Below are positions 26,160 to 34,109 of a stretch of 39,349 nt of DNA, piece by piece (position 1 is the stretch's first letter; every line of letters begins with the position of its first letter). A program made the position numbers and the translations under genes. Where the stretch lies: positions 1 to 39,349 of the forward strand of contig CAMXLV010000003.1 of assembly GCA_947244675.1 (NCBI GenBank). Reading direction: 5' to 3'. This DNA is from an uncultured Clostridium sp. (GTDB taxonomy: Bacteria; Bacillota_A; Clostridia; TANB77; CAG-508). A model generated the notes under the pieces. That model saw only the letters and a list, made by a program, of their open reading frames with translations. It was not told where the DNA came from and searched no databases.

Positions 26160-26435
26160 TCAATTTACATCACCACCTTTTATATTTTTGTTTCTGCACC
26201 AATCAATAAAAGCCTGTTCTTCTACTTTTAAATCTCCTTTTTCATCTGGTACACGAGGAAAATCAGGACTTCTCATAAGTTTCCTAGTATCAGTTTCATT
26301 CTTTCCTAATTTTTTAGCAATAGTAGAAACCTTTAAAAATTTCAAATCGTTAATGCTTTCTTTAAAAGTAAAATATTTTAGGTTTTTTAGATTTTTTGCA
26401 ATTTCAATAATTGCATTTTCTGTTTCTTCTTCCAT
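26160..26435 (-). CDS. excisionase-like HTH protein
   Basis: A 91-residue protein. The helical N terminus is followed by a winged-helix/excisionase-like segment (LKVSTIAKKLGKNETDTRKL, then DFPRVPDEKGDLKVEEQAFI and DWCRNKN). The pattern 'helix-turn-helix, F/P, wing, W' is typical of Xis/MerR-like small DNA-binding proteins in integrative elements. SD AGAGAGGTG. It is divergent from the S24-like repressor at 26635, sharing a regulatory gap of about 200 bp. It probably sets the direction of integrase or starts the replication operon. Confidence 0.65.
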   Translation of the reverse strand: MEEETENAIIEIAKNLKNLKYFTFKESINDLKFLKVSTIAKKLGKNETDTRKLMRSPDFPRVPDEKGDLKVEEQAFIDWCRNKNIKGGDVN

Positions 26436-26493
26436 ATTAACACCTCTCTTCTTGGAAATGTATACTATAAGCTGGCTATTTTTAAAAATACAA

Positions 26494-26611
26494 AAAAGTC
26501 AACACAAACTGTAAAGAGTATACCATATGTTTTTTTAAAATGCAACAGAAAATGTATTATTTTTTTATTTTTTTAAAAAAGCTTGACAAAAGTCAACTAA
26601 AAGTGTATTAT
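26494..26611. promoter_or_regulatory. divergent control region with repeated AAAAGTCAAC
   Basis: A promoter for the repressor (TTGACA 26583-26588, 17-nt spacer, TATTAT 26606-26611) overlaps AAAAGTCAAC (26588-26597). The same 10-mer recurs at 26494-26503 toward the divergent gene. Both are candidate operators of the repressor at 26635. Confidence 0.6.
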
Positions 26612-26634
26612 AATAAAAACGGAGGTGCAATACA

Positions 26635-27597
26635 ATGAAGATAATAAACATAAAAATCAAACAATATCGTAAGTCATGTGGGTTTAAACAAGAAAATTTT
26701 GCTAAGAAACTAAATATATCTGTTGGTTCTGTAAAGATGTATGAAAATGGTACAAGAACACCAAGTCAAAAAATAAAAATAGATATATGCAAACTATGTA
26801 ACATCAACTTAAACGAATTAGAGGGAGTTAATGATAGAATAGAATTAAAGAATGATATAATGTCAAAATTACATAATATGGACTATACAGAAAAAGAAAT
26901 GAGCAATTTAAAATCATGCTCATTAGATTTTCTTTATAATATTAGAACTGAACGAGATTTAGCATTTTCATTAAAAGAAGAAAACATTAAATCTAAAAGT
27001 GATTATTATATTATAGTTATCAAGGCTATTTTATATTACATAAAGCAAAAATATATACCATATGTAGAATCACGAATACTAAAAGAAAAAGAAAGGACAG
27101 AAAAAGAGAATAGTATATATGATATATATTATATAAATTTTATAAGGGACAATCTTAGTTTTTTCGAGAATACAATTAATGAACTTCAACCTACAACAAC
27201 TATTGTAAAATATTTGATTCCTCTAGTATCAAATCTGTCGAAGAATTGGAACATTAATGTTAGCAATACAGATGAATTTATCGAATTACCATATTCTTTA
27301 AAAGAAAAGAGCAAAAAGTTTATTGCACTTCGCATAATTGGAGAAACTATGATTCCAAAATATGAAAAAGGAGATATTGCTATCATTGAATGGGGAAACG
27401 AATTTAAGGACAAAGATGATGTAGTAGTATCTATTAACGGAAATACTAAGATAAGAAGAATTTGTAAAAATAAGACTGGAATAATATTACAACCTTTAAA
27501 TCCAAATTATGATATAGAATTTTATAGCAATTATGAGATAAAAATACTTAACATAATAATTTTGGGCAAAATAATTGGATTAAATTTAAACTATTAA
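26635..27597 (+). CDS. XRE-S24-type repressor with Thr in place of the catalytic Ser
   Basis: A 320-residue protein. The N-terminal HTH (IKQYRKSCGFKQENFAKKLN, then VGSVKMYENGTRTPSQK) resembles CI-like regulators. A helical middle leads to a C-terminal LexA/S24-like domain (LRIIGETMIPKYEKGDIAII, with NGNTKIRRI later). In this family the usual motif is G-[DE]-S-M; here the nucleophile position is Thr238 (GETM), while a Lys (Lys272) is kept. Self-cleavage may be weak or lost. It is the likely master repressor of the element, divergent from the excisionase-like gene. SD GGAGGTG; own promoter just upstream. Confidence 0.82.
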   Translation: MKIINIKIKQYRKSCGFKQENFAKKLNISVGSVKMYENGTRTPSQKIKIDICKLCNINLNELEGVNDRIELKNDIMSKLHNMDYTEKEMSNLKSCSLDFLYNIRTERDLAFSLKEENIKSKSDYYIIVIKAILYYIKQKYIPYVESRILKEKERTEKENSIYDIYYINFIRDNLSFFENTINELQPTTTIVKYLIPLVSNLSKNWNINVSNTDEFIELPYSLKEKSKKFIALRIIGETMIPKYEKGDIAIIEWGNEFKDKDDVVVSINGNTKIRRICKNKTGIILQPLNPNYDIEFYSNYEIKILNIIILGKIIGLNLNY

Positions 27598-27635
27598 GCT
27601 ATAAACATCTGTAAAGATGCTTATATAGATAGAAT

Positions 27636-27678
27636 GGAGCAATATGTTTTTAGTTTGCAGACCGAAACATATTACTCC
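27636..27678. other. hairpin related to 20406-20451
   Basis: GGAG-C-AATATGTTT pairs with AAACATATT-A-CTCC around a 15-nt loop containing AGTTTGCAGAC. The loop and upper stem match the hairpin at 20406-20451. No T run follows, so this copy is not an ordinary terminator. It lies between the repressor and the integrase. Confidence 0.6.
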
Positions 27679-27835
27679 AAGCTACAAATACTACAAGAAA
27701 ACATTTGAAATGATTTCTTATTATTGTATTTGCTATATGTTTATTTTAGCAAAATGTGTACAAAAAAGCAAGAAATTAAATCAAATCTTTTCTTAAAGGT
27801 ATTTAAAATCAAATATTTTTAAGGAGGAATGAAAA

Positions 27836-29206
27836 ATGGCAAGAACAGGTAGACCAAAAAAACAAATGTTACGAAGAAAAAATCACGAGGGAACAGTTTA
27901 CGAAAAAACTGTTGTTAAAGAAAAAAAAGCAAAGGGAATCCCCATTTGTGAGGTTTGTAAAAATTGTACTAATAGAAGTGTTTGCAATAATAGGGAGAAT
28001 TGTAAAAAATGTGAAAAATGTATGAACTGCAAGAGGTTCGGTAAATGCGAAAAAATCACAACTTATACATACTATGAAGCTCAATACATAGTTGGATATA
28101 CTGATAAAGGCAAACCAATTAGAAAGACAATTACAGAAAAAACAGAAACAGAAGTAGTGGAACAGCTAAATCAAGTAAAGGCAAACAAACAAGAATTTAT
28201 TAATAAGAACAAATCAAAGTTGACATTATGCAATATATCAATAGAAAAAACACAATTTGATTATGATACAGGTTATATAGATGACAATTCATACAAAACT
28301 AACCTTGATACAATTAATAGGTTAAAACAATATTCATTTTTTAATATCCCTGTAAGAAAAGTAACTAAAGAAATGATAAAGGAATTCTTAACAACACAAA
28401 AGATTCTTTCTGAATCTATAATCAAAAAGAATGTTCAAATGGTAAAAAGAGCATTTGCAAAAGCACATGCAGATAAGTTGATTATGGAGAATCCTTTTCT
28501 TGTAGACAAGGAATTAAAGACACCTAAAAGTACAATACAAAAGAAAAAAGTTGAGGCTTTTTCTTTAAATGACCAAAAGAGATTAGTTGAAGAACTTATG
28601 AAAGAAAATATAACACAAAGAATTCCGATTTTATTAAGTCTATATACAATGATGAGAGCAGGAGAAATTTTAGCATTAAGAAAGACAGATATTGACTTAG
28701 AGAAAAAAATAATAAAAGTTCAAAGAACAATGACAAGGGATATTAATGGAAAAGCCAAGATAGGAAATAAGGCTAAAACTTATACAAGTTCAAGAGATAT
28801 TACAATTACTTCTGATGTTGAATTACTTATTAATATGGCATTAGAAAGTTATATTGAAAATTCTGAACAATTACTTTTTTGTAATAAAAACGGAAAATAC
28901 TATACAACACAAGCATTAAATTCTTGTTTTAAAAGATTTTGTCAAAAACACCATATTGATAAAGGATATAATGTGAACTTTCATCAACTAAGACATACAG
29001 GAGCAACAAGACTAATAGAAGTGGGAACACCTGTTGAAATTGTACAAAAGAAAATGGGACATAAAGATATTTCTACAACAATGAATATATACAATACAGT
29101 TTTTTCTGAAAGAGAAAAAGAAGTAAATAGGAATATAGAAAGACAGTTTAAAGAAAAAGGATTAAGTTTAGGTAAAATTGCAGAAACAAATGCAGAAACT
29201 AAATAA
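27836..29206 (+). CDS. int: tyrosine integrase with Cys-rich N-terminal insert
   Basis: A 456-residue tyrosine recombinase that would integrate and excise the element at tRNA-Pro. The catalytic residues are visible: Arg274 (MMRAGEILALR), His383 and Arg386 (HQLRHTG), His409 (GHKDIST) and Tyr419 (MNIYNTV). An SAM-like core-binding domain precedes them. Unusually, residues 39-66 form a Cys cluster (CEVCKNCTNRSVCNNRENC, then CKKCEKCMNC and GKC) inside the AP2-like N-terminal arm-binding region, suggesting a zinc-binding module. SD AAGGAGG. The stop is about 70 nt from attR. The length is slightly greater than typical Tn916-type integrases. Confidence 0.95.
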   Translation: MARTGRPKKQMLRRKNHEGTVYEKTVVKEKKAKGIPICEVCKNCTNRSVCNNRENCKKCEKCMNCKRFGKCEKITTYTYYEAQYIVGYTDKGKPIRKTITEKTETEVVEQLNQVKANKQEFINKNKSKLTLCNISIEKTQFDYDTGYIDDNSYKTNLDTINRLKQYSFFNIPVRKVTKEMIKEFLTTQKILSESIIKKNVQMVKRAFAKAHADKLIMENPFLVDKELKTPKSTIQKKKVEAFSLNDQKRLVEELMKENITQRIPILLSLYTMMRAGEILALRKTDIDLEKKIIKVQRTMTRDINGKAKIGNKAKTYTSSRDITITSDVELLINMALESYIENSEQLLFCNKNGKYYTTQALNSCFKRFCQKHHIDKGYNVNFHQLRHTGATRLIEVGTPVEIVQKKMGHKDISTTMNIYNTVFSEREKEVNRNIERQFKEKGLSLGKIAETNAETK

Positions 29207-29274
29207 AAATAAAATAGCAATAGATAGTGTTTTCAATACTTATAGCTTAGTAGTGACATGGCTGTTGGAGAACA

Positions 29275-29283
29275 CCTCGACCA
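29275..29283 (+). other. attR core
   Basis: CCTCGACCA, identical to the tRNA-Pro 3' end at 12813-12821, 68 nt after the integrase stop. Confidence 0.65.
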
Positions 29284-29306
29284 TTTTTTATAAGGAAAAA
29301 CATAGA

Positions 29307-29338
29307 AATAGCAAGCAATACAGAACTTGCTATTTTTT
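29307..29338 (+). terminator. terminator just outside attR
   Basis: AATAGCAAG ... CTTGCTATT stem followed by T-rich sequence. It may be the original tRNA-Pro terminator displaced by the insertion. Confidence 0.75.
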
Positions 29339-29496
29339 ATTTTGGTTTTAAAAAGTGACAGATTTTACTAATGCAACAAAAAACAGCTTCTACACAAATT
29401 TACTGTACTAAATTTTTCTTGTAACATTTTTTAAATAAACTTCTTTTAATCTTTTTCTTCCCTTAATGCTTTATGCAAAACAATAAAATCAACTTT

Positions 29497-30285
29497 TTAA
29501 CTTCCTGTGCTTCGATACTTAAGCAAAGCCCAATTCCAAACCTTAATAGCTATAAACCAAACAATCAAAACCACAAGAGGAACAACAAAAAAGAGATAAT
29601 TTTGCTTAGTTCCTAAGAAGTCTAAAGTAGGGTAATAAGAAACAAAAGCAAAAGGAAAAATAAAAGTAACCAAAATCCTAACAAATTTATTATAAATTTC
29701 AATAGGATATTCTGCTAAACGATGCAAATTAAAAACAGACCAAACCACTTCATTTGATTTATAAGTCCAAAAGCCAGCAATACTAAATATTGTTTGAAGT
29801 CCACCAATAATAAGGGCACCTAAAATGCCAAAATACAAAATTTTAAATAGTAAAAACAAACTTAATGGAATTTGGAGTTTTAACAACATAGATACAACCA
29901 ATCCAAAAGAAAGTAGCATATAACCTAATGCAGTAGAAGTTTCAGATTCACCTAAAACAGAAATCAAAGGATGCACAGGTCGCAGTAAAATAGTATCAAA
30001 TTTACCCTTTCTAATTAATCTTTGTCCAATATCATAAGTAGAATCAAACAACAGATCAGTAATGGACAAAGATAGCATCATTACACCATATAAAAGTAAT
30101 AAATGTTCAAAATGCCAAGAAGCAATTGTATCTGTATGTTGAAAAATAATCCATATGAAAAATAATTCAATCATTTGGAAAGAAACTTGAGACACCATTC
30201 CAATTAAACAATCAACACGATATTCCATCATTCTTTTTAAAGAAGCACCTAGAAAAGCTAAATATATTTTAATATTGTAAATCAT
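29497..30285 (-). CDS. ABC-2 type permease (DUF990/YhaP-like)
   Basis: A 262-residue membrane protein with about six helices. The central cytosolic motif KFDTILLRPVHPLISVLGE is characteristic of the DUF990-type ABC-2 permeases that occur as pairs with one ATPase. It ends the operon 32075-29497, three bases downstream of its sister permease; its SD (TGGAGG) lies inside the sister's last codons. It forms half of the transmembrane pore. The exported substrate is unknown, possibly a polysaccharide precursor, peptide or lipid. In-frame CGG is absent. Confidence 0.88.
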   Translation of the reverse strand: MIYNIKIYLAFLGASLKRMMEYRVDCLIGMVSQVSFQMIELFFIWIIFQHTDTIASWHFEHLLLLYGVMMLSLSITDLLFDSTYDIGQRLIRKGKFDTILLRPVHPLISVLGESETSTALGYMLLSFGLVVSMLLKLQIPLSLFLLFKILYFGILGALIIGGLQTIFSIAGFWTYKSNEVVWSVFNLHRLAEYPIEIYNKFVRILVTFIFPFAFVSYYPTLDFLGTKQNYLFFVVPLVVLIVWFIAIKVWNWALLKYRSTGS

Positions 30286-30288
30286 TTT

Positions 30289-31080
30289 TTAACCTCCATT
30301 AATTGTTAAATTTTTAATTGCTTTTGTAAATAAAATTTTGGCAATTACATATAAAATGCCAATCCACACACATTGCTTTAAGATAACAAAAAATATTTCT
30401 AAATAACTAAGTTCGCCAAAATAAATACAAATAGGAGTATAAATACAATCCTTAAAAGGGAGAAAATTAGCTATTTTTTGCAAAAATTCTGGAAAAAGTT
30501 CAATAGGAGCTATCATTCCAGAAAAAATGCTTAAAATGGCACGTTTTAATATTTCAATGCCCCAAATAGAATTTGTATAAAAAGCAATCATTCCAATCAT
30601 CAATTCAAAAAAATAGATAACTACAATTGCTAACAATACTACAATAACAAAAAAGACAAAAGCTAAAAATCCCTTTGGAAGTAAAACACCAAATAGAAAA
30701 AAGCAAAGGACAAAGGTTAAAAAACCAACTAAAGAGGATTCAATTAATTCACCAATTCGAATACCAAAATAATAGTGAAAGTAAGAAATTGGATTTAACA
30801 ATTCTCTTAAAATTTCACCTTCACGAATAGAAGTACCAACTATTTCATTAATGCCCCAATTAACAATAGGACTAAGAGAAACCACTAAACAATAGTAAGT
30901 AGTGATTTGCTCAAATGACATACCTAAAATTTGGTTACCATTATGATAAATGGCAAGCCAAATAAAAATATAAACGGTTATTTCTACCATAAAATTAAAA
31001 ATATATAACAATAAATCGAAGCGGTAATATAAGCCTTCTTTTGCATTTTGTTTTGCAATAGCCCAAATTTTGCTAATCAT
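30289..31080 (-). CDS. ABC-2 type permease (partner)
   Basis: A 263-residue membrane protein of the same family as 29497, with about six helices and the cytosolic signature IREGEILRELLNPISYFHYY. It overlaps the upstream ATPase gene by eight bases (TATGATTAG) and the downstream permease follows after three bases, so the three are translated as one unit. Together the two permeases make a heterodimeric export channel. The substrate is not evident. Confidence 0.88.
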   Translation of the reverse strand: MISKIWAIAKQNAKEGLYYRFDLLLYIFNFMVEITVYIFIWLAIYHNGNQILGMSFEQITTYYCLVVSLSPIVNWGINEIVGTSIREGEILRELLNPISYFHYYFGIRIGELIESSLVGFLTFVLCFFLFGVLLPKGFLAFVFFVIVVLLAIVVIYFFELMIGMIAFYTNSIWGIEILKRAILSIFSGMIAPIELFPEFLQKIANFLPFKDCIYTPICIYFGELSYLEIFFVILKQCVWIGILYVIAKILFTKAIKNLTINGG

Positions 31081-32075
31081 AAATAATGTCTCCTCTATAA
31101 AAATCTTTTAATATTTCTTCTAATCCCTCTTCTTCAATATGAAGATCCAAAATTTCGCAAAAATTAGAAATGCATTTAACAATATCCATAATGGTTAATT
31201 TATCGTGGTTAAATTTTATACTTAAACTTCTTTCGTTTTCCTCTAATACTTCAAATTCTTCTTCGCTTGTTTCTAAAGTGATATTAGAGCATTTTTTTTG
31301 TATTATAAAATTTGCTATAATATATTTACCATAGGTATTTTTAAAATCGTCTTTTTTACCATCATAAATAATAGAACCTTTATCAATTAAAATAATTCGA
31401 TTACATACTTCTTCAATATCTTTTAAATCATGAGTAGTAAGTATGACAGTAGTATTTTTTTCTTGATTGATATCTTTAATAAATTTTCTTATTTTTTCTT
31501 TGACAAGAATATCCAAACCAATGGTAGGTTCATCTAAATAAACTATCTTAGGATTATGCAAAAAAGTAGCAGCAATTTCACATCGCATTTTTTGACCTAA
31601 ACTTAAATTTTTAACTTGCTTATCAAGCAGATTTTCTAATTCTAAAATTTTAGTAAATTTGTTTAAGTTTTTTCGATATTCTCCCTCAGATAAGCCATAC
31701 ATTTTTTTTATGAGACGGAAAGATTCAATAACTGGTAGATCCCACCACAAGCTAGTTTTTTGCCCAAAAACAGCACCAATTTGCTTGTTATTTTCAATAC
31801 GTTTTTCGTTTGGAACAATTCCATTGACATAGATTGATCCAGAAGTAGGTGTAAGTAAACCAGTTAGCATTTTAATTGTAGTGGATTTACCAGCTCCATT
31901 TTCACCAATATAACCAACTAGTTCTCCAGGTTGTATCTGAAAATTAATGTTATTTACAGCAGTATGTTCTAAATAGTTAGGATGAAATAGATGTTTTATA
32001 TATCCGAAATATGCCATGCTTTTTTTGACTTATTTTATATTTTTTTACTAAATTTTTTACTTCAATAATTGCCAT
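31073..32075 (-). CDS. ABC transporter ATPase, +1 frameshift at CGG (32004..32006)
   Basis: About 333 residues when started at the ATG at 32075 (SD AGAGG). Walker A is GENGAGKSTT, the signature is LSLGQKMRC, Walker B is IVYLDEP, and the switch His is in LTTHD. The C-terminal about 90 residues are the regulatory tail of this class. The frame from 32075 reads IIEVKNLVKKYKISQKKHGI and meets TTT CGG ATA. Skipping C gives HGIF-G-YIKHLFHPNYLEH, joining the conserved N-terminal strand to the rest as in relatives. The alternative ATG at 32017 has no SD and would delete the first beta strand. Energises the two downstream permeases. Confidence 0.9.
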
Positions 32076-32244
32076 TAAAAAAACCTCTTTTATATAAGAT
32101 TTATAGCTTGTTATAAAGAAAAATACAAGCCTTATTTTTTTTATATTACAATAAAAAAATAAAAAAAGTCAACTGTTTTTAAATTAATTGTAACAAAAAC
32201 TAATTTTTAAAGCTCTTATCTTATAAGAAAGGAGGAAAAAGAGT

Positions 32245-32736
32245 ATGCAGAATATCGAAGAAATATATATCCAATATTCAAAGCAAATATATAAATATTT
32301 GTTCTGTTTAACTCATAGTAAAAACATAGCAGAAGAATTAACACAAGAAACTTTCTACATAGCCATAAAAGAAGTAAAAAAATTTAGAGGTGATTGCAAA
32401 TTATATGTATGGTTATGCCAAATAGCGAAACATTTATATTATAAAGAATTAAAAAAGAATAAAAAAATAGCAACAATTTCATTAGAAGTGCTAAAAAAAG
32501 ATATACAAGCACAAAACAATAGTATGGAAAATACATGTATTCATAAATTAGATATTTATCAAAGAATTGATGCATTAGATGAGAGAACAAGAGAAATTAT
32601 GTATTTAAGGTTAGAAGGAAATTTAAGTTTCAAAGAAATAGGAGAAATATTAAAAATTAGTGAGAATTTAGCGAGAGTAAGTTTTTATCGAGGAAAACAA
32701 AAAATAAAGGAGGGTGATTTTTATGAGGAAAAATAA
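32245..32736 (+). CDS. ECF-type RNA polymerase sigma factor
   Basis: A 163-residue ECF sigma factor. Region 2 (LFCLTHSKNIAEELTQETFY, then LYVWLCQIAKHLYYKELKK) and region 4 (IDALDERTREIMYLRLEGNL, then SFKEIGEILKISENLARVSF) are both recognisable. SD AAGGAGG. Its end overlaps the anti-sigma gene start (32723) by 14 nt, the normal coupled arrangement that balances sigma and anti-sigma levels. The target genes are unknown. It may activate its own operon and the adjacent anti-sigma copies. Confidence 0.93.
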   Translation: MQNIEEIYIQYSKQIYKYLFCLTHSKNIAEELTQETFYIAIKEVKKFRGDCKLYVWLCQIAKHLYYKELKKNKKIATISLEVLKKDIQAQNNSMENTCIHKLDIYQRIDALDERTREIMYLRLEGNLSFKEIGEILKISENLARVSFYRGKQKIKEGDFYEEK

Positions 32737-33436
32737 TGAATGTAAAATCATACAAGATTTATTACCAAGTTATATTGATAAAGTGACAGACGGAGTAACA
32801 AATCAATTTGTAGAAAAACATTTGTCAGAATGTGAAGTATGTAAAAAAATACTAAAAAATATGAATGAGGAAGTTGTCTTAGATAAAGTAAATGAAATAA
32901 AAGAGATTAATTATTTAAAAAAAGTAAAGAGAAGAAATCAATTAATGATAGGTAGTTTTTTAGTTATTATGATAATAATGATAGGTATTATTAGTAAATT
33001 TTTTACAGAAGTTTCAATGTTTCCAGTTGATGACAAAGGAAATCCCCAATATTTAGAAGCTTTTTCACAATGGATAACAAATAAAAATAAATTAGTAAAA
33101 ACCAAAGTTTCACTTATTATTGTAAAAACATCATGGAATGATGTAATAGAACCAACTAAAGAGATAACAACAACTAATATTCTTATTTTTGACAAAAAAA
33201 CAAATATTTGTATAGGGAATAAATATTGTTTAGAAGGAGAAACAGAAGAAGGAGTTAAAGAACGTTATGAAATATGTACAAGTAAGGAAGCACAAGAATC
33301 AGGTATCTATGAAGATGTACAAATTTATGATGGGAAATTAATGTATACTTTTAATCGATGGATTAATAAATCAAAAGAAGAAATTATGAATGAATTGAAA
33401 GAACATTATAAAAAATCAGAGATTATAGAAATGTAA
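32723..33436 (+). CDS. anti-sigma factor (zinc-finger ZAS type), copy 1
   Basis: A 237-residue single-pass membrane protein. The N-terminal cytosolic ZAS-like domain (CKIIQDLLPSYIDKV, then EKHLSECEVCKKIL, the H-x3-C-x2-C motif) would bind the ECF sigma factor. The membrane helix is MIGSFLVIMIIMIGIISKFF and the outer domain is the sensor part. I chose the ATG at 32723, placed after GGAGGG. The gene overlaps the sigma gene. A 722-bp nearly identical copy lies at 34110. Confidence 0.9.
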   Translation: MRKNNECKIIQDLLPSYIDKVTDGVTNQFVEKHLSECEVCKKILKNMNEEVVLDKVNEIKEINYLKKVKRRNQLMIGSFLVIMIIMIGIISKFFTEVSMFPVDDKGNPQYLEAFSQWITNKNKLVKTKVSLIIVKTSWNDVIEPTKEITTTNILIFDKKTNICIGNKYCLEGETEEGVKERYEICTSKEAQESGIYEDVQIYDGKLMYTFNRWINKSKEEIMNELKEHYKKSEIIEM

Positions 33437-33444
33437 AAAAGGGG
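32723..33444. repeat. 722-bp direct repeat, copy 1 (anti-sigma gene)
   Basis: Matches 34110-34831 with one difference seen by eye (AGG against AGA in codon 2). The identity starts at the ATG and ends eight bases after the stop; both flanks differ completely. Confidence 0.9.
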
Positions 33445-33458
33445 GAAAAATCCCCCTA
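33441..33458 (+). terminator. terminator after anti-sigma copy 1
   Basis: GGGGG-AAAAAT-CCCCC hairpin followed by TAATTT. Copy 2 lacks it, and its corresponding G run serves as an SD for the next gene. Confidence 0.75.
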
Positions 33459-33519
33459 ATTTAAATAAAGAAAGTAGTCAGATAAGTAGTTACTTAAAAT
33501 ATTTCACACAAGAAATATC

Positions 33520-33948
33520 TTAAAAAGTTTGATGAATCGTTATACCATAAGAACAGGAACCATTTGTTGAAGACAAGAGTAATGTATAGGTTCCAGCTTC
33601 TAAATAAACACGTTGTTGATAACGATCATAAACAACAGTGTCTATTTTATATGGATATCTTTGATAAAGTTGCATCCATATACCACCACTACCGCTCACT
33701 TGCCGAACAGAAAGTGTTACGGTATAAGTAGTACTTTTAGGGATGTTTATAGTGTAAACTCTATTAGAATTTACTAAATAATCTCCATCAGTCAAAATAT
33801 CAACTGACTGTGGTGAAATTTCAGCATCACTAGTAGCTAGGTTTGAAGCTTCGAGTGATGATTCAGCAGCATAAGTGGTAACACATGTGGTGCTAACACA
33901 TAAAAGCATAGCCATGAGTATGGCAAAGAAGTTTTTGTTTTTCTTCAT
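33520..33948 (-). CDS. small secreted protein with an in-frame CGG
   Basis: A 142-residue exported protein. The signal peptide (NKNFFAILMAMLLCVSTTC, ending TTYAAE) is followed by an Ala/Ser-rich segment and a beta-sandwich-like domain (STTYTVTLSVRQVSGSGG, then RVYLEAGTYTLLLSSTNGS). That resembles pre-peptidase C-terminal or bacterial lectin-like folds. The ATG at 33948 has SD GGAGG. Codon 82 (33703-33705) is CGG and the unshifted frame clearly continues as coding. It is the one exception to the CGG shift pattern; a shift there would stop after SVGK. It sits between the two anti-sigma copies, so it may be newly acquired. Confidence 0.78.
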   Translation of the reverse strand: MKKNKNFFAILMAMLLCVSTTCVTTYAAESSLEASNLATSDAEISPQSVDILTDGDYLVNSNRVYTINIPKSTTYTVTLSVRQVSGSGGIWMQLYQRYPYKIDTVVYDRYQQRVYLEAGTYTLLLSSTNGSCSYGITIHQTF

Positions 33949-34109
33949 GAAAATACCTCCTTGATATAGGGAAATGACTACTTTCAATATTTCAAGAAAT
34001 GTAAACTAAGGATAACAAAAAATAAAAAATTATAAAAGAAAAGAGTAATAAAAAGTAATTAAAAGTAAAAAAGAGTAAAGAAGAGTAAAAAGAAAGAAGG
34101 GGTCATAGT

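Larger units (their letters stand above)
12813..29283. mobile_element. integrative element of about 16.5 kb in tRNA-Pro, with primase-helicase replication module
   Basis: Bounded by the 9-bp CCTCGACCA repeat in tRNA-Pro and beside the integrase. Contents from left to right: small proteins, a type I toxin-antitoxin candidate, a membrane-protein operon, HTH proteins, serine resolvase, DNA methyltransferase, helicase, primase, an excisionase-like HTH protein, an S24-like repressor and a tyrosine integrase. I see no relaxase, coupling protein, terminase or capsid genes. It therefore looks like a self-replicating integrative element, perhaps phage-satellite-like or mobilised in trans. Type assignment is inference. 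Confidence 0.75.
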
